The notes under the pieces were generated by a model, which ran no database searches, was not told where the DNA came from, and saw only the letters and a program-made list of their open reading frames with translations. Position numbers and translations under genes: made by a program. Positions 46,346 through 58,718 of a DNA stretch of 64,000 bases are shown here, piece after piece. The stretch is from Chamaea fasciata (taxonomy: Eukaryota; Chordata; Aves; Passeriformes; Sylviidae): the NCBI GenBank assembly GCA_029207755.1, contig JARCOQ010000005.1:53719563-53783562 (forward strand), read 5' to 3'. Within the stretch, counting starts at the first letter, position 1; each line of letters starts with the position of its first letter.

Positions 46346-49300
46346 GAGCAGCTAGGGTCAAAAAAAGGATGGAGAAAAGCTTGAAGGCATGAAGACACCA
46401 CTTTTTTTGCCTAGAACGTGGAGAGGGTAGAGCCGAGGTAAAAACAACCTAGCATTCTTTCTGAGGCAGGAAGCTTTAATTTTACCTTAGGAACAGCTGA
46501 GTGTTACCTTGCTGTCCTTCGGGGCATGGACAGCAGCCCTGCAAGCCAGAATCTTGCCTTCCACTTGAGAGACTCCCTTTTAATCCTTACAGCCTACACT
46601 TTCTGAAGAGCTGACATGCCTGTCTACCGTGCTGCTCCTAGAGACATCATTTCTGAGGCAGCATCAAGCTGGAAAAAAATAAACCGAAACTGCAAGTGAA
46701 AGTTAAGAGAGCTCAGTGTGGCTAAGTGCCAAGTTGTGATGGGTGCGTTAGAGGACAAATATAAGGAAATAAAATTTTGCTACAGATGTCAGGAGCAGTT
46801 CTGTAGTTAGAAAATGCGATTTATGGGGGATTTCTGTAGTATTTCATCATGACCAATGTGCTGAACATCTCCTTGGAAACTTTCACAATAGCCCGAAGAA
46901 GTATACATTGGTCATAAATGGACAGGGCATCGTTTGGTGATGATTCTTCACGGTGCAGTTGAAACAAGCAAACAAACAAACAATTTGCAGTTTGAACTGT
47001 GTTTCTACCCAGGAAGCAGGAAGACTGTCCACTTAAGCTAAGATAAAAGAAGGCAGACTTTTTTCTGTGTTTTGGAAGTGTTAATTTGGTGTTTTAGCAA
47101 GGGGTGCTGCAGTCTTGCCTCATTTGCCAATCTCTATCCAGTCTTCTTCTGGATTTCCTGGTCAAGTGCCTTTCCTCCTTGAAATAGAAGTAATTGTTCA
47201 TTTCATTCAGCTGGCTTTTACAGACTTCTGTACAGTGCAACATAGTACCCAAGGAAGCAAGACACAATGCTTTCAGTGCGTTAAAGGCTATTGGAATTCC
47301 CGTGATGTGGCTGAGTCACTGGAGCTGCCTCTGTTCTGTGGCTGGACGTAAGGCTATGGATTGTTTATGGCAGCTCCAAAAGTACTTCTTGTGAATTTTG
47401 GGTCTTACTGATTTTTCTTATTATTATTACTCTTCTTTTTTCCTAAACTACACTTGAAAGAAAAATCTTAGCAGGGAAAAAGAAGTTCTTTAGAAAAGCA
47501 AATGCCATTTACATCTTCATTGAGTGTTTAAAAGCACTACCAATTCTCATTCTTCAGTGAACACTGAGACCGCTGCTCATTCAGCTGCAGTAAAAGTAGA
47601 AAGTGACTGTATCTCCTCCATATTTCTTCTTGTCTAAAAGAAAATTCAGGTGCTTTGCAATGAGCAGGCAACTCTGTTACAACTCTCTTCTTGTGTACAA
47701 GATGTTCAGAAAAAAAGTTAGTCTTAATTTGAGAGATCATCTTCTATCTTCTCATGGCTCTTTTCTTGCGTAGCCCTAGCAAGACTGAAGGAAGGTATTC
47801 TAGACCTGAAATTTCACTCGTTTCCGCATCTACTATACCATTCCTAATGGTGTAGATTTCAAGTCATGCCAAAAAGACTCGTTGATAAATCAACAGATCA
47901 TTTGGGTGTAATATTAATGACTCCTGTTGCTCCGCCTAGGAGGTAATGAAGCCAGGGCGTTGGGTGAGCTTCCTCTGGTGCTGTTTGTGCTTGCTCCAGG
48001 CTGCCTGGAAGAACAGACCAAAGCTGCTCCCCACCTCAGCAGAGCTGGGTTCTGCAGGGATTGGGGGCTACCCTGGGCACTGCTGTGTCCTGGGGTGGAA
48101 AATCAAATTTCTGTTCAAAGGAGGATGCTACACAGTTAGTCTTGGAATCCAGCGTTTGTCTTTCAAAACAAGTTTCGGACAAGTGTTGGTTTGTTTTTTG
48201 TTTGGTTCCTTCTGTGGTTTGTTGTTGTTGTTGTTTTGGTGGTTTGTTTTTTAGTTTGGTTTGGTTTGGTTTTCTTTCTCTAGAAGGAATAGGTGATTGT
48301 ATGCTTGGCAGATCTGAAATATGCCTGATTTCCTTCATTGCCCACTAACAGAAATTTTATACAAAGCGGATGGGACAAATGGTAAAACTTCTGCTGTGGC
48401 CTTAAAGCTTACATTAGGTGTTGTCCAAGAAAATGACCGTTAAGCCCGTGAAAAAAGGGATGTTAAAGCCATCTTCTGACTTTCAGCCTCCCGCTATCTG
48501 TAGTTGGTAGTGAATGTTTTATCAGGGTGCTAAGAATGTTTGTCTTTTTTGTCCTTCTTTCTCTGCTTGAAAATCGAAGTGTGCAACTTGTAAGACCGAG
48601 CGTCTTTTCAGGTTTTTCTGCTTTTGGTCTAACTCTGCCAGCTCCACTGATGTTTGGATTTTTAGCAGAACTTCCTCCTCTAGCTTCTTGCTTTGAACCT
48701 TAGGAAAGAAACAGTTGCCCTGGGCACCAGCAACCCGATCCCGCCGAATACAAGCTAGGGAACTTGGGCAGCCGAGGCGATTTACGCGGATTGCGTAATT
48801 TACGCTATTCACGAAACTTACGCAATTTGCGTAAGTTTTGTGAATAGCATCTGCTACGCAATCTACGTAAGGGGCGTGACTTGCGGCAACCTCGGCAACC
48901 TACCAGCGCAGCCTCTCAGTGCCGGGCAAAACAAAAGTGCAGCACTCGTGTTTTCGGCAGAGGAGGAGAGAAACCCTTGGTGGCTGCTGTGCACAGAGAA
49001 GTGTGACCGTGTCCCGTCAGTAGAAATCACCAAAGACATGCTTGGCGTTCCCCCTGATGCGGTGGTTTTGCAGTGCTCGCTGCTTTAGGGCTTCTCCGGT
49101 GAGGTTAAATTGGATGTGGCTGAAGTGTTGCCGTGCCTGCTCTGGTTGGAGGCACCTGGCTGTGTTCATTGCCTGCTTGTGTAAAATACGCCGAGGCAAA
49201 GGAGAAGCAGGGATAGGAAGCCCTGGTGTCTGCAGCCTAAACGTTCGGGTCATTGCTGAGGTGCTCGAGCTCCATCCAGAAAGCACAGGGTGTGCTTTGT

Positions 49301-49447
49301 CTTGGCAGCATTCAACACAGAAAGCGCTTTGGAAATTGCTTATGCCTTTTGTCGTCCCCTTTTCCTTCCGTGGCTGCTTCCCTGGGCTGCTCCTGTGAGC
49401 CAGGCAGCCCCCATCTCATGCAACCAAAAGCATCACAGCGAGTGTAG
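46346..49447 (+). repeat. Macrosatellite unit 16 (class B, 3,102 bp)
   Basis: Extra T in the front T-run, GAAGTATAC, TGATGTGG, and the B core with palindrome 48804-48848. It combines a front like that of units 4 and 12 with a B-class 3' part. With unit 17 it forms a 6,185-bp dimer repeated at units 18-19. Confidence 0.95.
48804..48848. repeat. 45-bp palindrome, class B core (unit 16)
   Basis: Same palindrome, here in a unit whose front half is of the extra-T type, so the core is not tied to one front haplotype. Confidence 0.85.
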
Positions 49448-52400
49448 GAGCAGTTAGGGTCAAAAAAAGGATGGAGAAAAGCTTGAAGGCATGAAGACAC
49501 CACTTTTTTGCCTAGAACGTGGAGAGGGTAGAGCCGAGGTAAAAACAACCTAGCATTCTTTCTGAGGCAGGAAGCTTTAATTTTACCTTAGGAACAGCTG
49601 AGTGTTACCTTGTTGTCCTTCGGGGCATGGACAGCAGCCCTGCAAGCCAGAATCCTGCCTTCCACTTGAGAGACTCCCTTTTAATCCTTACAGCCTACAC
49701 TTTCTGAAGAGCTGACATGCCTGTCTACCGTGCTGCTCCTACAGACATCATTTCTGAGGCAGCATCAAGCTGGAAAAAAATAAACCGAAACTGCAAGTGA
49801 AAGTTAAGAGAGCTCAGTGTGGCTAAGTGCCAAGTTGTGATGGGTGCGTTAGAGGACAAATATAAGGAAATAAAATTTTGCTACAGATGTCAGGAGCAGT
49901 TCTGTAGTTAGAAAATGCGATTTATGGGGGATTTCTGTAGTATTTCATCATGACCAATGTGCTGAACATCTCCTTGGAAACTTTCACAATAGCCCGAAGA
50001 AGAATACATTGGTCATAAATGGACAGGGCATCGTTTGGTGATGATTCTTCACGGTGCAGTTGAAACAAGCAAGCAAACAAACAATTTGCAGTTTGAACTG
50101 TGTTTCTACCCAGGAAGCAGGAAGACTGTCCACTTAAGCTAAGATAAAAGAAGGCAGACTTTTTTCTGTGTTTTGGAAGTGTTAATTTGGTGTTTTAGCA
50201 AGGGGTGCTGCAGTCTTGCCTCATTTGCCAATCTCTATCCAGTCTTCTTCTGGATTTCCTGGTCAAGTGCCTTTCCTCCTTGAAATAGAAATAATTGTTC
50301 ATTTCATTCAGCTGGCTTTTACAGACTTCTGTACAGTGCAACATAGTACCCAAGGAAGCAAGACACAATGCTTTCAGTGCGTTAAAGGCTATTGGAATTC
50401 CCGTGACGTGGCTGAGTCACTGGAGCTGCCTCTGTTCTGTGGCTGGACGTAAGGCTATGGATTGTTTATGGCAGCTCCAAAAGTACTTCTTGTGAATTTT
50501 GGGTCTTACTGATTTTTCTTATTATTATTACTCTTCTTTTTTCCTAAACTACACTTGAAAGAAAAATCTTAGCAGGGAAAAAGAAGTTCTTTAGAAAAGC
50601 AAATGCCATTTACATCTTCATTGAGTGTTTAAAAGCACTACCAATTCTCATTCTTCAGTGAACACTGAGACCGCTGCTCATTCAGCTGCAGTAAAAGTAG
50701 AAGGTGACTGTATCTCCTCCATATTTCTTCTTGTCTAAAAGAAAATTCAGGTGCTTTGCAATGAGCAGGCAACTCTGTTACAACTCTCTTCTTGTGTACA
50801 AGATGTTCAGAAAAAAAGTTAGTCCTAATTTGAGAGATCATCTTCTATCTTCTCATGGCTCTTTTCTTGCGTAGCCCTAGCAAGACTGAAGGAAGGTATT
50901 CTAGACCTGAAATTTCACTCGTTTCCGCATCTGCTATACCATACCTAATGGTGTAGATTTCAAGTCATGCCAAAAAGACTCGTTGATAAATCAACAGATC
51001 ATTTGGGTGTAATATTAATGACTCCTGTTGCTCCGCCTAGGAGGTAATGAAGCCAGGGCGTTGGGTGAGCTTCCTCTGGTGCTGTTTGTGCTTGCTCCAG
51101 GCTGCCTGGAAGAACAGACCAAAGCTGCTCCCCACCTCAGCAGAGCTGGGTTCTGCAGGGATTGGGGGCTACCCTGGGCACTGCTGTGTCCTGGGGTGGA
51201 AAATCAAATTTCTGTTCAAAGGAGGATGCTACACAGTTAGCCTTGGAATCCAGCGTTTGTCTTTCAAAACAAGTTTCGGACAAGTGTTGGTTTGTTTTTT
51301 GTTTGGTTCCTTCTGTGGTTTGTTGTTGTTGTTATTTTGGTGGTTTGTTTTCTAGTTTGGTTTGGTTTGGTTTTCTTTCTCTAGAAGGAATAGGTGATTG
51401 TATGCTTGGCAGATCTGAAATATGCCTGATTTCCTTCATTGCCCACTAACAGAAATTTTATACAAAGCGGATGGGACAAATGGTAAAACTTCTGCTGTGG
51501 CCTTAAAGCTTACATTAGGTGTTGTCCAAGAAAATGACCGTTAAGCCCGTGAAAAAAGGGATGTTAAAGCCATCTTCTGACTTTCAGCCTCCCGCTATCT
51601 GTAGTTGGTAGTGAATGTTTTATCAGGGTGCTAAGAATGTTTGTCTTTTTTGTCCTTCTTTCTCTGCTTGAAAATCGAAGTGTGCAACTTGTAAGACCGA
51701 GCATCTTTTCAGGTTTTTCTGCTTTTGGTCTAACTCTGCCAGCTCCACTGATGTTTGGATTTTTAGCAGAACTTCCTCCTCTTGCTCATTGCTTTGAACC
51801 TTAGGAAAGAAACAGTTGCCCTGGGCACCAGCAACCCGATCCCGCCGAATTCAAGCTAGGGAACTTGGGCAGCCGAGGCGATTTACGCGGATTGCGTAAT
51901 TTACGCAATTTGCGTAACCCCGGTGAATTGGGTCTGCTGCGTCACCTTCTTAAGGGGCGTGACTTGCGGCAACCTCGGCAACCTACCAGCGCAGCCTCTC
52001 AGTGCCGGGCAAAACAAAAGTGCAGCACTCGTGTTTTCGGCAGAGGAGGAGAGAAACCCTTGGTGGTTGCAGTGCACAGAGAAGTGTGACCGTGTCCCGT
52101 CAGTAGAAATCACCAAAGACATGCTTGGCGTTCCCCCTGATGCGGTGGTTTTGCAGTGCTCGCTGCTTTAGGGCTTCTCCGGTGAGGTTAAATTGGATGT
52201 GGCTGAAGTGTTGCCGTGCCTGCTCTGGTTGGAGGCACCTGGCTGTGTTCATTGCCTGCTTGTGTAAAATACGCCGAGGCAAAGGAGAAGCAGGGATAGG
52301 AAGCCCTGGTGTCTGCAGCCTAAACGTTCGGGTCATTGCTGAGGTGCTCGAGCTCCATCCAGAAAGCACAGGGTGTGCTTTGTCTTGGCAGCATTCAACA

Positions 52401-52530
52401 CAGAAAGCGCGTTGGAAATTGCTTCTCCCTGTTGCCCTCCCCTTCTTCTTTCGTGGCTGCTTCCCTGGGCTGCTCCTGTGAGCCAGGCAGCCCCCATCTC
52501 ATGCAACCAAAAGCATCACAGCGAGTGTAG
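49448..52530 (+). repeat. Macrosatellite unit 17 (class A variant, 3,083 bp)
   Basis: The front has AAGCAAGCAAAC and CCTTGTTGTCC. It carries TTAGTCCTAATT near 50821, shared with units 19 and 21. The GT tract is the GTTATTTTGG allele. The bZIP-site core is at 51883-51917, and the tail is CTCCCTGTTGCCC. Confidence 0.95.
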
Positions 52531-55500
52531 GAGCAGCTAGGGTCAAAAAAAGGATGGAGAAAAGCTTGAAGGCATGAAGACACCACTTTTTTTGCCTAGA
52601 ACGTGGAGAGGGTAGAGCCGAGGTAAAAACAACCTAGCATTCTTTCTGAGGCAGGAAGCTTTAATTTTACCTTAGGAACAGCTGAGTGTTACCTTGCTGT
52701 CCTTCGGGGCATGGACAGCAGCCCTGCAAGCCAGAATCTTGCCTTCCACTTGAGAGACTCCCTTTTAATCCTTACAGCCTACACTTTCTGAAGAGCTGAC
52801 ATGCCTGTCTACCGTGCTGCTCCTAGAGACATCATTTCTGAGGCAGCATCAAGCTGGAAAAAAATAAACCGAAACTGCAAGTGAAAGTTAAGAGAGCTCA
52901 GTGTGGCTAAGTGCCAAGTTGTGATGGGTGCGTTAGAGGACAAATATAAGGAAATAAAATTTTGCTACAGATGTCAGGAGCAGTTCTGTAGTTAGAAAAT
53001 GCGATTTATGGGGGATTTCTGTAGTATTTCATCATGACCAATGTGCTGAACATCTCCTTGGAAACTTTCACAATAGCCCGAAGAAGTATACATTGGTCAT
53101 AAATGGACAGGGCATCGTTTGGTGATGATTCTTCACGGTGCAGTTGAAACAAGCAAACAAACAAACAATTTGCAGTTTGAACTGTGTTTCTACCCAGGAA
53201 GCAGGAAGACTGTCCACTTAAGCTAAGATAAAAGAAGGCAGACTTTTTTCTGTGTTTTGGAAGTGTTAATTTGGTGTTTTAGCAAGGGGTGCTGCAGTCT
53301 TGCCTCATTTGCCAATCTCTATCCAGTCTTCTTCTGGATTTCCTGGTCAAGTGCCTTTCCTCCTTGAAATAGAAGTAATTGTTCATTTCATTCAGCTGGC
53401 TTTTACAGACTTCTGTACAGTGCAACATAGTACCCAAGGAAGCAAGACACAATGCTTTCAGTGCGTTAAAGGCTATTGGAATTCCCGTGATGTGGCTGAG
53501 TCACTGGAGCTGCCTCTGTTCTGTGGCTGGACGTAAGGCTATGGATTGTTTATGGCAGCTCCAAAAGTACTTCTTGTGAATTTTGGGTCTTACTGATTTT
53601 TCTTATTATTATTACTCTTCTTTTTTCCTAAACTACACTTGAAAGAAAAATCTTAGCAGGGAAAAAGAAGTTCTTTAGAAAAGCAAATGCCATTTACATC
53701 TTCATTGAGTGTTTAAAAGCACTACCAATTCTCATTCTTCAGTGAACACTGAGACCGCTGCTCATTCAGCTGCAGTAAAAGTAGAAAGTGACTGTATCTC
53801 CTCCATATTTCTTCTTGTCTAAAAGAAAATTCAGGTGCTTTGCAATGAGCAGGCAACTCTGTTACAACTCTCTTCTTGTGTACAAGATGTTCAGAAAAAA
53901 AGTTAGTCTTAATTTGAGAGATCATCTTCTATCTTCTCATGGCTCTTTTCTTGCGTAGCCCTAGCAAGACTGAAGGAAGGTATTCTAGACCTGAAATTTC
54001 ACTCGTTTCCGCATCTACTATACCATTCCTAATGGTGTAGATTTCAAGTCATGCCAAAAAGACTCGTTGATAAATCAACAGATCATTTGGGTGTAATATT
54101 AATGACTCCTGTTGCTCCGCCTAGGAGGTAATGAAGCCAGGGCGTTGGGTGAGCTTCCTCTGGTGCTGTTTGTGCTTGCTCCAGGCTGCCTGGAAGAACA
54201 GACCAAAGCTGCTCCCCACCTCAGCAGAGCTGGGTTCTGCAGGGATTGGGGGCTACCCTGGGCACTGCTGTGTCCTGGGGTGGAAAATCAAATTTCTGTT
54301 CAAAGGAGGATGCTACACAGTTAGTCTTGGAATCCAGCGTTTGTCTTTCAAAACAAGTTTCGGACAAGTGTTGGTTTGTTTTTTGTTTGGTTCCTTCTGT
54401 GGTTTGTTGTTGTTGTTGTTTTGGTGGTTTGTTTTTTAGTTTGGTTTGGTTTGGTTTTCTTTCTCTAGAAGGAATAGGTGATTGTATGCTTGGCAGATCT
54501 GAAATATGCCTGATTTCCTTCATTGCCCACTAACAGAAATTTTATACAAAGCGGATGGGACAAATGGTAAAACTTCTGCTGTGGCCTTAAAGCTTACATT
54601 AGGTGTTGTCCAAGAAAATGACCGTTAAGCCCGTGAAAAAAGGGATGTTAAAGCCATCTTCTGACTTTCAGCCTCCCGCTATCTGTAGTTGGTAGTGAAT
54701 GTTTTATCAGGGTGCTAAGAATGTTTGTCTTTTTTGTCCTTCTTTCTCTGCTTGAAAATCGAAGTGTGCAACTTGTAAGACCGAGCGTCTTTTCAGGTTT
54801 TTCTGCTTTTGGTCTAACTCTGCCAGCTCCACTGATGTTTGGATTTTTAGCAGAACTTCCTCCTCTAGCTTCTTGCTTTGAACCTTAGGAAAGAAACAGT
54901 TGCCCTGGGCACCAGCAACCCGATCCCGCCGAATACAAGCTAGGGAACTTGGGCAGCCGAGGCGATTTACGCGGATTGCGTAATTTACGCTATTCACGAA
55001 ACTTACGCAATTTGCGTAAGTTTTGTGAATAGCATCTGCTACGCAATCTACGTAAGGGGCGTGACTTGCGGCAACCTCGGCAACCTACCAGCGCAGCCTC
55101 TCAGTGCCGGGCAAAACAAAAGTGCAGCACTCGTGTTTTCGGCAGAGGAGGAGAGAAACCCTTGGTGGCTGCTGTGCACAGAGAAGTGTGACCGTGTCCC
55201 GTCAGTAGAAATCACCAAAGACATGCTTGGCGTTCCCCCTGATGCGGTGGTTTTGCAGTGCTCGCTGCTTTAGGGCTTCTCCGGTGAGGTTAAATTGGAT
55301 GTGGCTGAAGTGTTGCCGTGCCTGCTCTGGTTGGAGGCACCTGGCTGTGTTCATTGCCTGCTTGTGTAAAATACGCCGAGGCAAAGGAGAAGCAGGGATA
55401 GGAAGCCCTGGTGTCTGCAGCCTAAACGTTCGGGTCATTGCTGAGGTGCTCGAGCTCCATCCAGAAAGCACAGGGTGTGCTTTGTCTTGGCAGCATTCAA

Positions 55501-55632
55501 CACAGAAAGCGCTTTGGAAATTGCTTATGCCTTTTGTCGTCCCCTTTTCCTTCCGTGGCTGCTTCCCTGGGCTGCTCCTGTGAGCCAGGCAGCCCCCATC
55601 TCATGCAACCAAAAGCATCACAGCGAGTGTAG
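52531..55632 (+). repeat. Macrosatellite unit 18 (class B, 3,102 bp)
   Basis: Duplicate of unit 16 at exactly 6,185 bp, with the same length and markers. The palindrome is at 54989-55033. Confidence 0.95.
54989..55033. repeat. 45-bp palindrome, class B core (unit 18)
   Basis: Duplicate of the unit 16 copy at the 6,185-bp spacing. Confidence 0.85.
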
Positions 55633-58600
55633 GAGCAGTTAGGGTCAAAAAAAGGATGGAGAAAAGCTTGAAGGCATGAAGACACCACTTTTTTGCCTAG
55701 AACGTGGAGAGGGTAGAGCCGAGGTAAAAACAACCTAGCATTCTTTCTGAGGCAGGAAGCTTTAATTTTACCTTAGGAACAGCTGAGTGTTACCTTGTTG
55801 TCCTTCGGGGCATGGACAGCAGCCCTGCAAGCCAGAATCCTGCCTTCCACTTGAGAGACTCCCTTTTAATCCTTACAGCCTACACTTTCTGAAGAGCTGA
55901 CATGCCTGTCTACCGTGCTGCTCCTACAGACATCATTTCTGAGGCAGCATCAAGCTGGAAAAAAATAAACCGAAACTGCAAGTGAAAGTTAAGAGAGCTC
56001 AGTGTGGCTAAGTGCCAAGTTGTGATGGGTGCGTTAGAGGACAAATATAAGGAAATAAAATTTTGCTACAGATGTCAGGAGCAGTTCTGTAGTTAGAAAA
56101 TGCGATTTATGGGGGATTTCTGTAGTATTTCATCATGACCAATGTGCTGAACATCTCCTTGGAAACTTTCACAATAGCCCGAAGAAGAATACATTGGTCA
56201 TAAATGGACAGGGCATCGTTTGGTGATGATTCTTCACGGTGCAGTTGAAACAAGCAAGCAAACAAACAATTTGCAGTTTGAACTGTGTTTCTACCCAGGA
56301 AGCAGGAAGACTGTCCACTTAAGCTAAGATAAAAGAAGGCAGACTTTTTTCTGTGTTTTGGAAGTGTTAATTTGGTGTTTTAGCAAGGGGTGCTGCAGTC
56401 TTGCCTCATTTGCCAATCTCTATCCAGTCTTCTTCTGGATTTCCTGGTCAAGTGCCTTTCCTCCTTGAAATAGAAATAATTGTTCATTTCATTCAGCTGG
56501 CTTTTACAGACTTCTGTACAGTGCAACATAGTACCCAAGGAAGCAAGACACAATGCTTTCAGTGCGTTAAAGGCTATTGGAATTCCCGTGACGTGGCTGA
56601 GTCACTGGAGCTGCCTCTGTTCTGTGGCTGGACGTAAGGCTATGGATTGTTTATGGCAGCTCCAAAAGTACTTCTTGTGAATTTTGGGTCTTACTGATTT
56701 TTCTTATTATTATTACTCTTCTTTTTTCCTAAACTACACTTGAAAGAAAAATCTTAGCAGGGAAAAAGAAGTTCTTTAGAAAAGCAAATGCCATTTACAT
56801 CTTCATTGAGTGTTTAAAAGCACTACCAATTCTCATTCTTCAGTGAACACTGAGACCGCTGCTCATTCAGCTGCAGTAAAAGTAGAAGGTGACTGTATCT
56901 CCTCCATATTTCTTCTTGTCTAAAAGAAAATTCAGGTGCTTTGCAATGAGCAGGCAACTCTGTTACAACTCTCTTCTTGTGTACAAGATGTTCAGAAAAA
57001 AAGTTAGTCCTAATTTGAGAGATCATCTTCTATCTTCTCATGGCTCTTTTCTTGCGTAGCCCTAGCAAGACTGAAGGAAGGTATTCTAGACCTGAAATTT
57101 CACTCGTTTCCGCATCTGCTATACCATACCTAATGGTGTAGATTTCAAGTCATGCCAAAAAGACTCGTTGATAAATCAACAGATCATTTGGGTGTAGTAT
57201 TAATGACTCCTGTTGCTCCGCCTAGGAGGTAATGAAGCCAGGGCGTTGGGTGAGCTTCCTCTGGTGCTGTTTGTGCTTGCTCCAGGCTGCCTGGAAGAAC
57301 AGACCAAAGCTGCTCCCCACCTCAGCAGAGCTGGGTTCTGCAGGGATTGGGGGCTACCCTGGGCACTGCTGTGTCCTGGGGTGGAAAATCAAATTTCTGT
57401 TCAAAGGAGGATGCTACACAGTTAGCCTTGGAATCCAGCGTTTGTCTTTCAAAACAAGTTTCGGGCAAGTGTTGGTTTGTTTTTTGTTTGGTTCCTTCTG
57501 TGGTTTGTTGTTGTTGTTGTTGTTTTGGTGGTTTGTTTTTTAGTTTGGTTTGGTTTGGTTTTCTTTCTCTAGAAGGAATAGGTGATTGTATGCTTGGCAG
57601 ATCTGAAATATGCCTGATTTCCTTCATTGCCCACTAACAGAAATTTTATACAAAGCGGATGGGACAAATGGTAAAACTTCTGCTAAGGCCTTAAAGCTGA
57701 CACTAGGTGTTGTCCAAGAAAATGACCGTTAAGCCCATGAAAAAAGGGATGTTAAAGCCATCTTCTGACTTTCAGCCTCCCGCTATCTGTAGTTGGTAGT
57801 GAATGTTTTATCAGGGTGCTAAGAATGTTTGTCTTTTTTGTCCTTCTTTCTCTGCTTGAAAATCGAAGTGTGCAACTTGTAAGACCGAGCGTCTTTTCAT
57901 GTTTTTCTGCTTTTGGTCTAACTCTGCCAGCTCCACTGATGTTTGGATTTTTAGCAGAACTTCCTCCTCTAGCTTCTTGCTTTGAACCTTAGGAAAGAAA
58001 CAGTTGCCCTGGGCACCAGCAACCCGATCCCGCCGAATTCAAGCTAGGGAACTTGGGCAGCCGAGGCGATTTACGCGGATTGCGTAATTTACGCAATTTG
58101 CGTAACCCCGGTGAATTGGGTCTGCTGCGTCACCTTCTTAAGGGGCGTGACTTGCGGCAACCTCGGCAACCTACCAGCGCAGCCTCTCAGTGCCGGGCAA
58201 AACAAAAGTGCAGCACTCGTGTTTTCGGCAGAGGAGGAGAGAAACCCTTGGTGGTTGCAGTGCACAGAGAAGTGTGACCGTGTCCCGTCAGTAGAAATCA
58301 CCAAAGACATGCTTGGCGTTCCCCCTGATGCGGTGGTTTTGCAGTGCTCGCTGCTTTAGGGCTTCTCCGGTGAGGTTAAATTGGATGTGGCTGAAGTGTT
58401 GCCGTGCCTGCTCTGGTTGGAGGCACCTGGCTGTGTTCATTGCCTGCTTGTGTAAAATACGCCGAGGCAAAGGAGAAGCAGGGATAGGAAGCCCTGGTGT
58501 CTGCAGCCTAAACGTTCGGGTCATTGCTGAGGTGCTCGAGCTCCATCCAGAAAGCACAGGGTGTGCTTTGTCTTGGCAGCATTCAACACAGAAAGCGCTT

Positions 58601-58718
58601 TGGAAATTGCTTATGCCTTTTGTCGTCCCCTTTTCCTTCCGTGGCTGCTCCCCTGGGCTGCTCCTGTGAGCCAGGCAGCCCCCATCTCATGCAACCAAAA
58701 GCATCACAGCGAGTGTAG
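55633..58718 (+). repeat. Macrosatellite unit 19 (class A, 3,086 bp, recombinant)
   Basis: The front repeats unit 17 at a 6,185-bp offset as far as about 57,190. After that it switches to a distinct haplotype with GTGTAGTATT, one additional GTT in the GT tract, TGCTAAGGCC, GCTGACACTAGG, CCCATGAAA and TTTTCATG, shared only with unit 21. The bZIP-site core is at 58071-58105. Confidence 0.94.
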
